64,000 nt of DNA from Xiphias gladius (lineage: Eukaryota > Chordata > Actinopteri > Istiophoriformes > Xiphiidae). Below the pieces are notes generated by a model. That model saw only the letters and a program-made list of their open reading frames with translations. It did no database searches and had not been told where the DNA came from. Both the position numbers and the translations under genes were made by a program. Position 1 is the first letter of the stretch. Each line of letters opens with the position of its first letter. Below are positions 49,601-60,300 of the stretch, piece by piece. The stretch spans positions 9,376,001-9,440,000 of the forward strand of contig NC_053416.1 of NCBI RefSeq assembly GCF_016859285.1, read 5' to 3'.

Positions 49601-52600
49601 GATAAAAGCAAAATGCAATAAAGTGCAATGGAAATAGACTTGCTGAATTAATCATGTCATCTGCTGAAGGTTCTGCTCTTTTGTTTTGTTTTGTTTATTT
49701 TTTTTGCCAATTTTCTCAAAATTTTTCTATAGAATTAGCGCTACAATTGGATGGAAACCTAGCTATTGTCAACAACAGGTAACGAACAAAACTGACACAG
49801 ACCATGTGTGTCATCCCCCACAGAGCGTGGACATCGAGAAGGAGCGGGAGTTGGAGCGGCAGGCTCGTATTGAGGCCAGTCTCAGAGAGAGGGAGCGTGA
49901 GGTGCAGAAGGCCCGATCAGAGCAGACCAAAGAGATCGACCGGGAAAGGGAGCAGCACAAGAGGGAGGAGGCCATCCAGCATTTCAAAGCTCTAATGTCT
50001 GATATGGTGAGATGCTCTGCAGATTTTTGTTTCCTGATGAAATGTACTATAGTGGGATTAAAAAAAAAAAAAAGAAGGATATTTGAATTTACACAAAGTC
50101 CTAATCTATTTTTGTCCTCACCAGTTTGTCATTTCTCACTTTTTCACAAGATTTGATAAGAAAAATGGGGGTGTAACAACTGATTCTAACCAAATGGACA
50201 AAGGTTGTATCTCAGTTCAGAGTCCCTGCAGACACAAGTCAGATTTTACAGATAGGATTTGACTGCAGGGATAATCACATTGGAGCACTGCCTTAACATT
50301 TGAGAAATCTAAGTATGTTGCAGAGCACGATTTTAACTAGTGCCTTTCAACTAGAACCATTATAGTTTGACCTTTTGCCAGAAACTTTGATCCCATGTAG
50401 CATTGAGTGATATTAACATTTCCTCTGCATTTAAATTGTTTTTTTTTGTTCATTCATTCCTCAGGTACGTTCTTCAGATGCAACGTGGTCAGACACACGC
50501 CGTAACCTGCGGAAGGACCATCGCTGGGAGTCAGCGTCGCTGCTGGAGAGAGAGGAGAAGGAGAAGCTGTTTAACGAACATGTAGAAGCTCTGGCCAAGA
50601 AGAAGAAAGAACATTTCAGGCAGCTACTGGACGAGACCAGCATGGTGAGAAGTAAAAACATGAAGCAAGAAAGGTTCCAAAAGCAGTGTCAACATCTGGA
50701 AAAGTTAACAGTCATCTGTAATAAGTCATTCATTTAGTCTCAGTTTTTTTTTTCTTGTGTGTCTGCACACAGGGGCAGCTATAACCATGTCATGTCCATG
50801 TATGGGCTTTATATATTATTTGTTCATGACCTGGGCCAATCACTGATTAATTTTATGAGCTTATTGACACATCTTTGTGTGTGTTGTAGATCACTCTGAC
50901 AACTACTTGGAAGGAGGTGAAGAAGGTCATCAAGGAGGATCCTCGCTGTATTAAGTTCTCCTCCAGTGACAGAGTAAGGTTTCAAATGGGAAACCTCCCA
51001 CCTGCGTTAGTCTGTATAAGTATAAAATGATAAGAGATTAGTCACTTTCTTTAAAAGAGTTTTGTGACTTGAGTGATGGGTTAAAACACTCTGTAGTAAC
51101 ATTGCAAGAATCTTCAGCAAAGTGTTTAGAAAACCCAAAGCATTCTTCCTCTGTTAGGTAGGGCAGACAAACAAAACAATCTGACTGAACCAGGTTAGTC
51201 AAAATGAAGGCACTCCTCAACCTGCGCTTGTTATATTGTTATAGTTAAATCAATTTCCAACTCAATCCACTTACTACTCTTTTACAATACCTCATCTCAA
51301 GCATAAATAACCTTGACCTTGAACAACATCTGTACATTGTTCCACATTTGTGGGACCAGCTAGTAGGTAGGTAGGTTAAACAAAAAAAATTGGAGGATAT
51401 GGAAATATAGTATGAATCAAGTAGATTAGACTATAGTTCCAGAGAAATGTCAGCCCAAAGAAAGGGTATCTGAAGGTCTTAAAGCACTGAATTAATTTCC
51501 TTCCTTAGGAGGCGCCATAAACCGTAACATTATACGTCTATAAACTACAAGTGAGACTGGTGCGACAGTGGATTGTGATGAGTTTTAACCATCAGACCTG
51601 TAGCAAACGCTGTCATTACTGTGACCTATAGTAGCTAGGAAGCTGGTTGTCTAATAATGGACAAATGTCAATTTTAGCAAAAACTTAACCTAATCATGTT
51701 GTAATTGGTTTATCCATTCCACAGTTATTTGCCCCTCATCTGGGTCCAAGTCACATTAATTGATAATTCTATTAATGGGAATTATTCTTATATACAGCTG
51801 GGAAATGCTGACAAAAATGTGATATAACTGTCAATAAATTAATGTGCTAAATAATTGTAAGCCTTATTAGGAATGTGTTCCGATAGCCAGTTCCATTTTG
51901 GATCCAGCTCCTGGTCAGTAAAATACCCAGATTCATTAAGCTTTGATGCTAAGGAATCTCAAATCAAACCTTTTATCTCTCCCCACTCTTTTTTTTTTTT
52001 TTTTTTTAAAGATTCATATATTATGCTGCTCATCTCATTTTCAGGTTGTGAACATTAATTAGGCTGCCTCAAAAAACTGTAGTGTTTCTGCCTTGTCAGC
52101 CAGCGAAAGGTGACTAGGCATCTTTGATTTGTAGTTTAAGTTAATTGCAGATGTTGAGAGGTAACCCTAATAACACTAGATAAGGGATTCAAAAGGATTC
52201 ATGTTTGATAAATGAATTGGATAGGCCTTATATTCCCTGCTCTTTGGCCTGTATGACTGTGAGGGTATGCAATTGCATTCTATGTGGTATTAAAGAGGCC
52301 TTGAAATATCTTAAATTCAATTTGACACTGCAGAAACTCAACATCAGCTGGCCGCTGACATAAAATCCAGATATTTTTAGACCTGTCTTAAAGTTCTTAA
52401 GGTGTGAGTTAAGTTACTTTACACAGCCATTGTTATCTGAGTTTTGGTGTGTGATGTGTTCATCTGTCTGTGCAGAAGAGGCAACGTGAGTTTGAAGACT
52501 ACATCAAAGACAAGTACATCACAGCCAAAGCTGACTTCAGAACCCTGCTAAAGGAGACAAAGTTCATCACCTACAAGTCTGTATACTCTCTGTCACATAC

Positions 52601-53226
52601 TACATATGCATAATCAAATAAGTGTCATTAAGAGCATTTAAAAATATTGCAAATTGTTTTGTTGCACATATATTCAATTTAAATACCCTTATACAATTGC
52701 AGCCCAGGAATATTACAGATTCTACCCAACTCCACTTGTCATAGTTCATTAACATGTAGATAGCATAGGATGTGACGGTGATAAACTCTCCTTTGACACA
52801 CATTTTGTGTCACTTTTAAGCTCTGACCAGTTAAAACATTTGAATTAAAGTGACTTTGTTGTGTAGGAAATTCAGACAGTAGAAAATGGTACCTAATGAA
52901 GACATAAACCAAAATCTGAACAGCAGCTTGTTTTTAAATCTTCCCCTGAATCCCTGGTGCACAGAGAGGATGCTGTTAGTATTGCTGTCCTGCCTTCTGC
53001 CTGTATCACATCCTCCCTTCCCCCCAGGTCAAGAAAGCTGATCCAGGAGTCAGAGCAGCATCTGAAGGATGTGGAGAAGATCCTTCAGAATGACAAGCGG
53101 TACCTTGTTCTGGAGTGTGTCCCCGAGGAGCGCAGGAAGCTTATCATGTTCTACATTGAAGACCTAGACCGCCGCGGGCCACCTCCCCCCACCGCCTCTG
53201 AGCCCACCCGACGCTCCACCAAGTGA
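36562..53226 (+). CDS. tcerg1: Transcription elongation regulator 1 (CA150), 21 coding exons
   Basis: This nuclear factor links RNA polymerase II elongation to splicing: WW domains bind SF1/U2AF-type proline motifs and FF domains bind the phosphorylated Pol II tail. Exons: 36562-36608, 38024-38255, 38844-38996, 39525-39813, 39906-40148, 42170-42229, 43369-43569, 45255-45361, 46330-46418, 46557-46717, 47020-47101, 47308-47443, 47786-47875, 48021-48139, 48572-48722, 48947-49111, 49824-50006, 50465-50644, 50890-50973, 52476-52576, 53028-53226. Total 1023 aa (human 1098); all phases agree. The N-terminus [13 protein letters not shown] is followed by a Pro-rich segment. WW1 (W135/W157), WW2 (W377/W399) and WW3 (W478/W496; the internal aromatic block is VFFYN) are present. 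KAKKRKK is a nuclear signal, then six FF repeats run from about residue 580 and the end is RRSTK. The mammalian Gln-Ala repeat is missing, replaced by an Ala/Ser/Thr/Val/Pro-rich stretch from exons 4-5. Confidence 0.97.
37257..37652 (+). mobile_element. Deleted Tc1/mariner element in tcerg1 intron 1
   Basis: Terminal inverted repeats are 'tactgtgcaaaagttttagg' at 37257-37276 and 'ccttaaacttttgcacagtg' near 37631-37650. The + strand between them encodes a transposase scrap, [20 protein letters not shown], ending at a stop. The canonical block is [10 protein letters not shown], so the catalytic Asp has become Glu. Under 400 bp remain. Confidence 0.8.
39181..39245. repeat. (CA)n microsatellite
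   Basis: About 30 uninterrupted CA units in tcerg1 intron 3. Confidence 0.95.
40226..40300. repeat. Compound (TA)n-(TG)n microsatellite
   Basis: TA-rich units pass into TATG and then a (TG)n run, in tcerg1 intron 5. Confidence 0.9.
40480..42120. other. Long unannotated part of tcerg1 intron 5
   Basis: AT-rich intron sequence. I see no inverted termini, transposase block or RNA gene. Open frames are short and unlike known families. Confidence 0.4.
43583..43629. repeat. (CA)n microsatellite after tcerg1 exon 7
   Basis: Begins 14 bp downstream of the exon 7 donor (exon ends 43569). Intronic CA repeats next to a donor are a known target of hnRNP L; this use is inference. Confidence 0.9.
43772..44598. 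mobile_element. Putative non-autonomous DNA element in tcerg1 intron 7
   Basis: The left end 'gccatattcacaaaacatcc' answers the right end 'ttttctgtgaatacagctct' as short inverted termini. The interior starts 'taggctaaaagtgactccta' and has tandem 'taaaagt' units, as in an abundant fish element whose ends read 'attcacaaa'. About 825 bp with no transposase reading frame. The superfamily is not assigned. Confidence 0.5.
44650..45065. repeat. Dispersed repeat copy 2 (tcerg1 intron 7)
   Basis: 'aggtattaaattgaattcag' followed by 'tgtggtattaaaatggtctt' and 'acttggtgaaccttgcagaa' at the right end matches 52270-52335. 'cggttttccatcattcattc'-type sequence and 'ggctggtatgatcgtgaaac' match 29725-29790. 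Confidence 0.6.
45209..45252 (+). repeat. (TCTG)n-(TTTC)n tract forming the exon 8 acceptor
   Basis: A tetranucleotide CTGT run passes into CTTT units and ends at the AG (45253-45254) of tcerg1 exon 8, so the microsatellite itself is the pyrimidine tract of this splice site. Confidence 0.85.
49447..49760. mobile_element. Short inverted-repeat element in tcerg1 intron 16
   Basis: Termini 'ggttttcatccatctg' and 'aattggatggaaacct' are inverted. The element is about 314 bp, AT-rich and without coding potential. A scrap of the same end, 'aggtttccatccaaacac', occurs at 4093-4110 beside the Tc1-like element in tpst. Confidence 0.6.
51530..52335. repeat. Dispersed repeat copy 3 (tcerg1 intron 19)
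   Basis: Contains 'gtctataaactacaagtgag' (compare 44840), 'taattggtttatccattcca' and 'atatacagctgggaaatgct' (compare 29520-29650), and 'tgtggtattaaagaggcctt' near the end (compare 45000). A poly-T tract at 51990-52007 interrupts it. Confidence 0.6.
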
Positions 53227-53780
53227 CCAGTCACATCTTCTTCTCGGCCGATGCCCTACTCCTCCTTGCCCTCCCTTTGGCCAGAGCATGACCTCCCCCA
53301 ACACCCCCTGAACCCCGCCCTTCAGGCCCACGGCTGGCCTCGCAGTGTTATTACTGGGGGTGATGTTGCTTAGAGATGTACCATAGAGATGAACGGTTAA
53401 GGTCTCTGTGTTATGTCGCCTCTTAGCCCTGAAATAGCCCTGCATTTAAGGCTACAGCAGGGAACAGTGGTTACCTGATCTCAAGGTGACCCTTGACCCC
53501 TCACCTCTGACTGATTAAATTAGAGGGAGAGAGGGATAGTGATGAGGCTGCTGCCCGAGCAGCCACAGAGGTGTAAGATAGCTGATGTAAATGAAGTTGA
53601 GTGTGTGTGGGAGTGCGTCCGTATGTGTCTGTGAGTGTGTGTGCATGTGTCTGAGGCGTCCTTAAGCCTTACTGCTCCACTGTGCCAGTCATTGTTTCAG
53701 CGGCTCAGTGTGAATGTTAGTTTCTGCTCAGTGGTTTACTCCAATGTCGCAGCAGTTTCTCTGTTGAATGAAATAAAGGA
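53227..53780 (+). terminator. tcerg1 3' UTR and polyadenylation signal
   Basis: The stop TGA is at 53224-53226. AATAAA at 53772-53777 (gaaataaaggaaac) is followed by a T/GT-rich stretch, giving a 3' UTR of about 560 bp. Confidence 0.7.
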
Positions 53781-53914
53781 AACTTCCACTGTTTTTCAAT
53801 ATTTCGTCCTGTGGATTTCTTTTCTTAAGCCTCACAATTACTGCTTGAAGCTGTGGAACTAGTCATATGGAGAAAATAGTCCTAACTTAAACCCCTCTCT
53901 GTTTTCGCTGTTTC

Positions 53915-54215
53915 TGTTTTTGATAGCTGATTGTCATTTTTTTAAGCAAAAAGGTCTAAAATTTCACGATTAGCAGCTTCTCAAATGTGAATATTTGTTA
54001 GTTTTCCAGTTTTCTATGATAGTAAACGAGAAAATTTTGGTTCTTTAGACTGTTGATCAGACAAAATGCAGTGATCTGAATATGTAAAATTGGGCCTCAG
54101 GGATAATAATGGGCATGTTTCACTATTTTCTTTATACACTTATCAGTCGATTTTTAAAGAAAATACTTTTCAGACTTAATGATAATGACAATAACTGTTG
54201 GTTGCAACCTTATGA
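53915..54215. repeat. ATTAATCGATT-family repeat between tcerg1 and pcyox1l
   Basis: 'tttcacgattagcagcttct', 'caaatgtgaatatttgttag', 'tctttagactgttgatcaga' and 'aacttttggttgcaac'-like ends give the reverse orientation of the family described at 205-815. Confidence 0.6.
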
Positions 54216-54756
54216 TACTCCCCTTGCCTGAGGTTTTCTGACAGAAAAAATTAAACTAATTAAACCACGGTCAATTTAAATTACAAAGTTATGGTCTTAA
54301 AACTAGATTTGGACGCAGGAACACTGAGTGCTTCAACATGGTAATGACCTCTTTAGTTCAGAGACTTCCCATCATGAACATTTGCTATTAGGTGGTAATT
54401 AAACTATATTCAGGAGTAGCCTATTAATAATGCATTCGCCTCATAAATCATGGCATAGTTCTCGCCCTTGCATGATAGTACACTAGCTGCTTTTAACAAT
54501 AAAAAGTACTGATCCTGACCCGGGTATTACGTGCTATTAGACTGAGACCCGATGTTGTGGTATCACCAATCAAGCGGTAATTCAAATTATTTGGGTAAAA
54601 ATAGCTTGGAGTGAAGATGGGGCATGTGGGGCCCCTGGGGGACTGCGGTACCTGGGCAGTTGCCCACTCTGCCCGGCCGGTAATCCATCCTTGCTGAGGG
54701 TGACATGTTTTATTTGTGGGGAACAATACCACTGTGCTGTAGCTTGATTCAATTAT

Positions 54757-54758
<2 letters not shown>
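54216..54758. other. Intergenic, with a scrap of another dispersed repeat
   Basis: 54610-54695 contains 'tacctgggcagttgcccact' and 'ggccggtaatccatccttgc'. On the reverse strand these resemble 'tgctggattaccagccaggc' at 8531-8550, suggesting a shared short repeat. Nothing else is recognised. Confidence 0.35.

Positions 54759-54829
<71 letters not shown>
54759..54829. repeat. (GT)n microsatellite upstream of pcyox1l
   Basis: About 34 GT units, some 420 bp upstream of the pcyox1l ATG. Confidence 0.95.
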
Positions 54830-54830
<1 letters not shown>

Positions 54831-54839
54831 TGTGTCTGG

Positions 54840-55246
54840 CTACCCTCAGTCTTGCGGCGCTGCGTTAATAAAACTGAGAATCGCGGCAGTACGTAAAGCA
54901 CGTACACGCCACTCATTATCTGACGTACACCCTGCTCAGACGGCTGTGATTGGCCGAAACAATTCAACGGTTGGGATTACTCGATGTTGCCGGACGTGGG
55001 TGCAATCGGCCGTTCATTAGTGAATTCTCCTCCATCATCGTCGCCGCTACCGGGCCGACTTTTGTGCAGTATCCCGAACCTATTTAAAATAACCTATTTA
55101 ATTTACAGAGACAGAGTCAACCGACATGTGACTATCCTTGTTCTGGACACACTGTCCGTGTAAGGGGAAGACAAAGAGAGGCGCTAACCTCATAACGGTC
55201 GCTGCTCATCTCCGCTCCTCCCGGTTATCTTTGCTCTGTTGCAGCT
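54840..55246 (+). promoter_or_regulatory. pcyox1l CpG-rich promoter/5' UTR
   Basis: A CpG-rich TATA-less stretch with an inverted CCAAT (ATTGG, 54949-54953, in 'gtgattggccgaaac') and a second ATTGG-like site shortly after, ending at the pcyox1l ATG. The exact start site is unknown. Confidence 0.4.
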
Positions 55247-57309
55247 ATGGCCGGCTCTCTGCTCCCGCTGTTCGCCGTCCTGATGTCAGCCTGGTCGGTT
55301 GTCGGTGACCCGGAGGGACCCGTTCATGTCGACGGAGCCCCGCCTTCTAAAATAGGTAAGGAAAGCAGTGTGCTAGATCGGCCAGCCGTCGAATTTTAGC
55401 TAACGTTAGCCCGCATTTAGAGGGTTAATGGCTAGTCTGACTGAGAGTTAAAAGGGTATACTACGTAGGTTTTACCAGTAAGATACATAATTAAAGACCA
55501 AATATACCATAAGACAAACACATACTATACATTTTTGACAGCTTCTCTGTTTGCACTGTACGAAATAATAGACCTGTAATTTTTAATTTCACAAACCAGA
55601 GCAGAAAAAGGGGGATTGCTGTTGAGTATTGAAACTTACGGATACAAAATTTTCCGTAAGTGTGATAAGATTGATTATCATACTTACGATTATTTGTTGT
55701 TATCTTTCCTGCTGTGGTCACGGAAACCAAACGAGACATTTTCCCATTTCAGAAAAGGGATCACGATAAATTCTGGTACGAAGGTACAAGATTGTAGCAA
55801 AACCGACCAAATTGTGGTACAGTCTTCAAGCATAAAAATCAAAAGTGTTAAAACACAAAACCAACTGGGACTAGAGCTGCAAGAAGTATTTTCATTGTCC
55901 TGTCCAAACCAACAGTCCATAGCCCAAAGATATAAAGTGTACAATGATAGACAACAAAGAGAAGCAGCAGGTCTCACATTTGAGAAGCTGAAGACAGAGG
56001 CTGTTTAGAGTTAAAAGCCACTCAACTCTGAAAACACTGACTCTTCATTTTATAATTTGTCTTTTGTATACAGATGTCCATGCTTTTAATTTGTCCAGCA
56101 TACTTTGGTGCTGGCGCAGTGAGCGTGTGAGATGTACTACTGTGTGTAACTTTGTATTGTATTTTTTTGTCTGTCTGGTTTGCTTAGAGGTGTTCTGTCA
56201 CAGTGCGTATGTTTTAATTGTGAACTGCCAAAGAACTACAGATGAAAAATTTCCTGTGGGGGAAAAAATTACTACCAGAATGAGCAGCTCCGCTCAGTTC
56301 CCACTAGAAAATAACCCAACACTCCATCGAAAAAGCCACTGTTTCTCACCTACATTCCTCTGTCCAGCTATAGATATGATGACTGACAGGAAACACTTAA
56401 AACTTTTTAAGCACTCAACTGTCATTCGTTTATTTCTTTCCCAATTAAGACGTACACATTACCTTTGTAGTTACACCATGTCTTAAAACACCCAGGTGCC
56501 AAAAAATGATAAACATTATTATGCGAATGTTTTAGGCACTAAAAGTAATGTGAGGATACTTTCAGAAACAATGCCATGACTGGTTTTTATTCATCAATTA
56601 ACTTCATAAAAAAAAGTGCAGTAAATGGAAAGAAAAAACCTAAATCAAATCAATATTTGGTGTGACCAACAGCGCTAATACTTCTACACAGGTGGGTTGT
56701 TCTTGGAGAACTTGCCACAGTTCTTCTGTGTTTTTAGGCTGCCTCAATGTCTTCTGTCTCTTCAGTTAATCCCAGACCGACTCTCTGATGTTTAGATCAG
56801 GGCTCTGTGGGGGCCAGACCATCTGCTGCAGAACTTCTTGTCGCTGAATATAGATCTTTATGTCTCTGGCTGTATGTTTGGGGTCGTTGTCATGCTGCAG
56901 AATGAATCTGGGATGATCAGAGGCCTCCCTGCTGGTGCTGCATGACGGATAAGAATGTGAAGATCTAAAGTGTCTGAAACCTATGCACAGTACAGTCGAT
57001 GAATTTGTATGATTGATGATCATTCGTTTTAAGACACATTTCACTTCCAAATCACACTCTGATTTCACACTTCTTCTTCAATCCCCTGTGCTCCAGCGGT
57101 GGTTGGGGCGGGGATAGGAGGCAGCGCCACGGCCCACTTCCTGCGGCAGCACTTTGGCCCTGAGGTACAGGTGGACGTGTTTGAAAAGGGTGAGGTCGGG
57201 GGTCGTCTCGCCACCGTAACTGTCAATCACAATGACTACGAGTCTGGAGGTTCTATCATCCACTCCCTCAACCTCCACATGCAGGAGTTTGTCAAACAGC
57301 TTGGTGGGT

Positions 57310-57369
<60 letters not shown>

Positions 57370-60300
57370 GGGTTAAAAGGCCAAGAGGACAATAAGTATG
57401 TAAGTGACTGCTTAGGATGTATTTAGTCACTGTCTGTTCTTTTCTAGTTTATTTTTGAGTTGTGGAAATTATGTACATTTTTGTAGAATATAGAGATCCT
57501 GTGTAACGGCAATGAAGATGCAGCTTGATCAGATTCATTTTGTGCTTCCAGTAGATGTAAGCTGGGCAGGAAGAGCAGTCATCAGTCAAGACAGGTCGGT
57601 GGTTTGAGTTTACTAAGCAGCACCATGTGTGTGAATCTCTAACTGGTAGACTTATCATTGTGGCTCTGCATCCAATATTCAGTGCCCTGCCAAAGTAATC
57701 AGACCATACAACTGTTTATATCTTGTTATGGTGCATTTTAGTATGATAGTAGTATACAGAAGGTTTCAGAGAACATAGAAGTTATTAATGTGAAATCACA
57801 GTTTGTGAACTATAAAGGGAGACATATTCATATTTTTGTTTGAATATTTTCTTTCCATTATTCCTTTGATTTCCATGGTAAAAATGAACAGGTACATTTT
57901 ACCTGACAATTTTTAGAGACAAATTAATTAAAAACAAAAAAGTCAATATTAAATCACTCCCTGTATCCATGTTTGTGTTTTGTCCTTTGTGTTATCTTGT
58001 ATGGGTCCCTCAAGGTTTGAAGTACCGTCGCAGCGTGGCGGGAAAGACGGCGGTGTTTAACGGCAAGGAGGTGATTCTGGAAGAGACAGACTGGTACCTG
58101 CTGGACCTGTTCCGGCTTTGGTGGCGCTATGGGATCAGCTTCATACGACTGCAGATGTGGGTTGAGGAAATTATGGAGAAATTCATGAGGTAAGCCAGAT
58201 TTAGAAAGGCCCTGTTTGTGTTTTTGTCTCATGGTAGCTGCCTGGCATGCACATACCTTTTGTTTTAAATGTCTGGCATGTCTCGGTAGGAGGGTGGAGG
58301 TGCACCACTTTAATTTACATATACCTGCACCTCTTCCTAATGATATGTGTTTGGTCTACCTGGTATACTTCATATTATCTATTTCCTGTTTCTGGTGTCA
58401 GTTGTGTTACTTGATAGGGAATAACATGAAGCTGATCTAAGAAGGTATCCAAAGTGCTCTTCACCTTTTTAACGATGCCAAACAATTGTGCATTTCTGAT
58501 CCAGCAAAGCCATTTCCTGTTTAAACCTTCTTGCTGCCATTGTTTTCACAAAGTGACTCATAGAGTGTAAAAACTTTCACTTCAGGTATAAAGGGAATGC
58601 ACAACACGGCCTTCTAGTGTTGCAGTCAATGGGCAAAGCCTATACTGAGCTATTTATTGTTTCCTACGCCTTAGGCATTTGCAGCCGTAATCACTGCGAA
58701 ACCTGAACTCAATGTGTGGCTTCATCCTCCAACAACAAAACAACACAGTATAAAATAACAAAATCGATGTCTTCGGTCAGCCGGTCCTTTTTCAGATATC
58801 AGTTGGTGCACAACCTCACACATGACTGTCAAATATGGCCAAATCTGGACTCAATTTCTGCTTAAAAGATGAACCAGGCCCTGATTTGCGCTTTACTCCT
58901 CCACATTCACCGTTCAACAACCCCTGTTTCCTCTCTCAGGAAATTATTTATCTCAGTATTGCTGTTTTGTTTTTTTTGTTTTTTTGCCTTCTCTCTAAAT
59001 CAACAACAGTGAGCCTGTAAATCTCTCTCTCTCTCCATTTTTGTTATGCACAGATACTTGCTGAGAAATTTGTGATAATTTGTTCCAACTTTGAGATAGG
59101 AAAGGGAAAAAAGTTTCATATAGTGTGTACATTTATGAATCTGTCTACTGACTTAGTAATTGACTACTATAATTACTAATTAACCATTTATTTGTTGTCT
59201 GTGTTTACATGCATAATAAAGGATATACAAGTACCAGGCCCACGGTTATGCCTTCAGTTCGGTGGAGGAGCTGCTGGACTCTCTCGGGGGGAGTGGCTTC
59301 ATCAACATGACCCGGAGGCCGCTCTCTGATTCATTGCTGGAACTGGGTGTGTCGCAGCGTTTCATTGATGAGGTCATCGCACCCGTCATGAGAGTCAACT
59401 ACGGACAGAATGTCAGCATCCCTGCCTTCATAGGTTAGATGAGTGAAGAAATGAGCAGTGGTGTGTGACGAGCGGGAAAAAGACAGAGAGTGAGGAAAGA
59501 GAGCGAGAATTGGAAGGCTGTAGTACTGAAAGTAGGGCCAGTTATGAGCTGAACATCTACGTCCTTGCTGATGTAGGTCAGGAGAGAGGAAAACAAGAGG
59601 AAAGAAAAGAGATACAGAAGATGAGGAAGGGAGGAGTGGGGAGTTGAGAATAGAAGAGAGGAAAGCAAGGTGAGAGGAGGGGGTGGCCTGTGGGAACGAG
59701 AAAGCAGGAAAGTGTGTGGGTAGATGATAATTGGTTTATAGCACTTGGCGGTGTCTGTTTTGAGTGAGCGTTTGTTTTTTGTGTTTCAGGCGCTGTGTCT
59801 TTAGCTGGTGCCCAGAACAACCTGTGGGCGGTGGAAGGAGGCAACAAGCTGGTGTGTTCTGGCCTGCTGAAGGTAGCCAACGCTAACCTGCTGCAAGCAC
59901 AAGTCAAGGCCATCTCCCCCGTCCAGTTAGGTACTTAACCAAGGTGTTGGATGAATGGGATCATGTCAACCTATTAGTTCATTTTAATTTAGTTTTATTT
60001 GGATTTATTTGTTTGTGTGTTATTGAGTGACAACAATAATACAGTCCACAGGGCTGTCCCTAAGAAGAATATTAGCCCTTTTACATGGCAGGAACAACCC
60101 GTAACGTGGGGATTCCTTCAACCCAAACTTGATGCTAGGTCCTTCCTTGTGGTTACCACAATATTTTACAAACATTTCGGATATACAGTACTGTGTTTTA
60201 GGCACTGAAAGTAATGTTAGGAGGCTTTAAAAAATAATGCCAGAATAGTTTTCATTTATCAATTAACTAGTGCAGTAAAAGAAAAAAACAAAATATAATC

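Noticed and set aside
56766-57068. 100-codon - strand gene in pcyox1l intron 1
   Set aside because: It is the C-terminal end of a Tc1/mariner transposase flanked by its inverted repeat, lacking the N-terminal domains.
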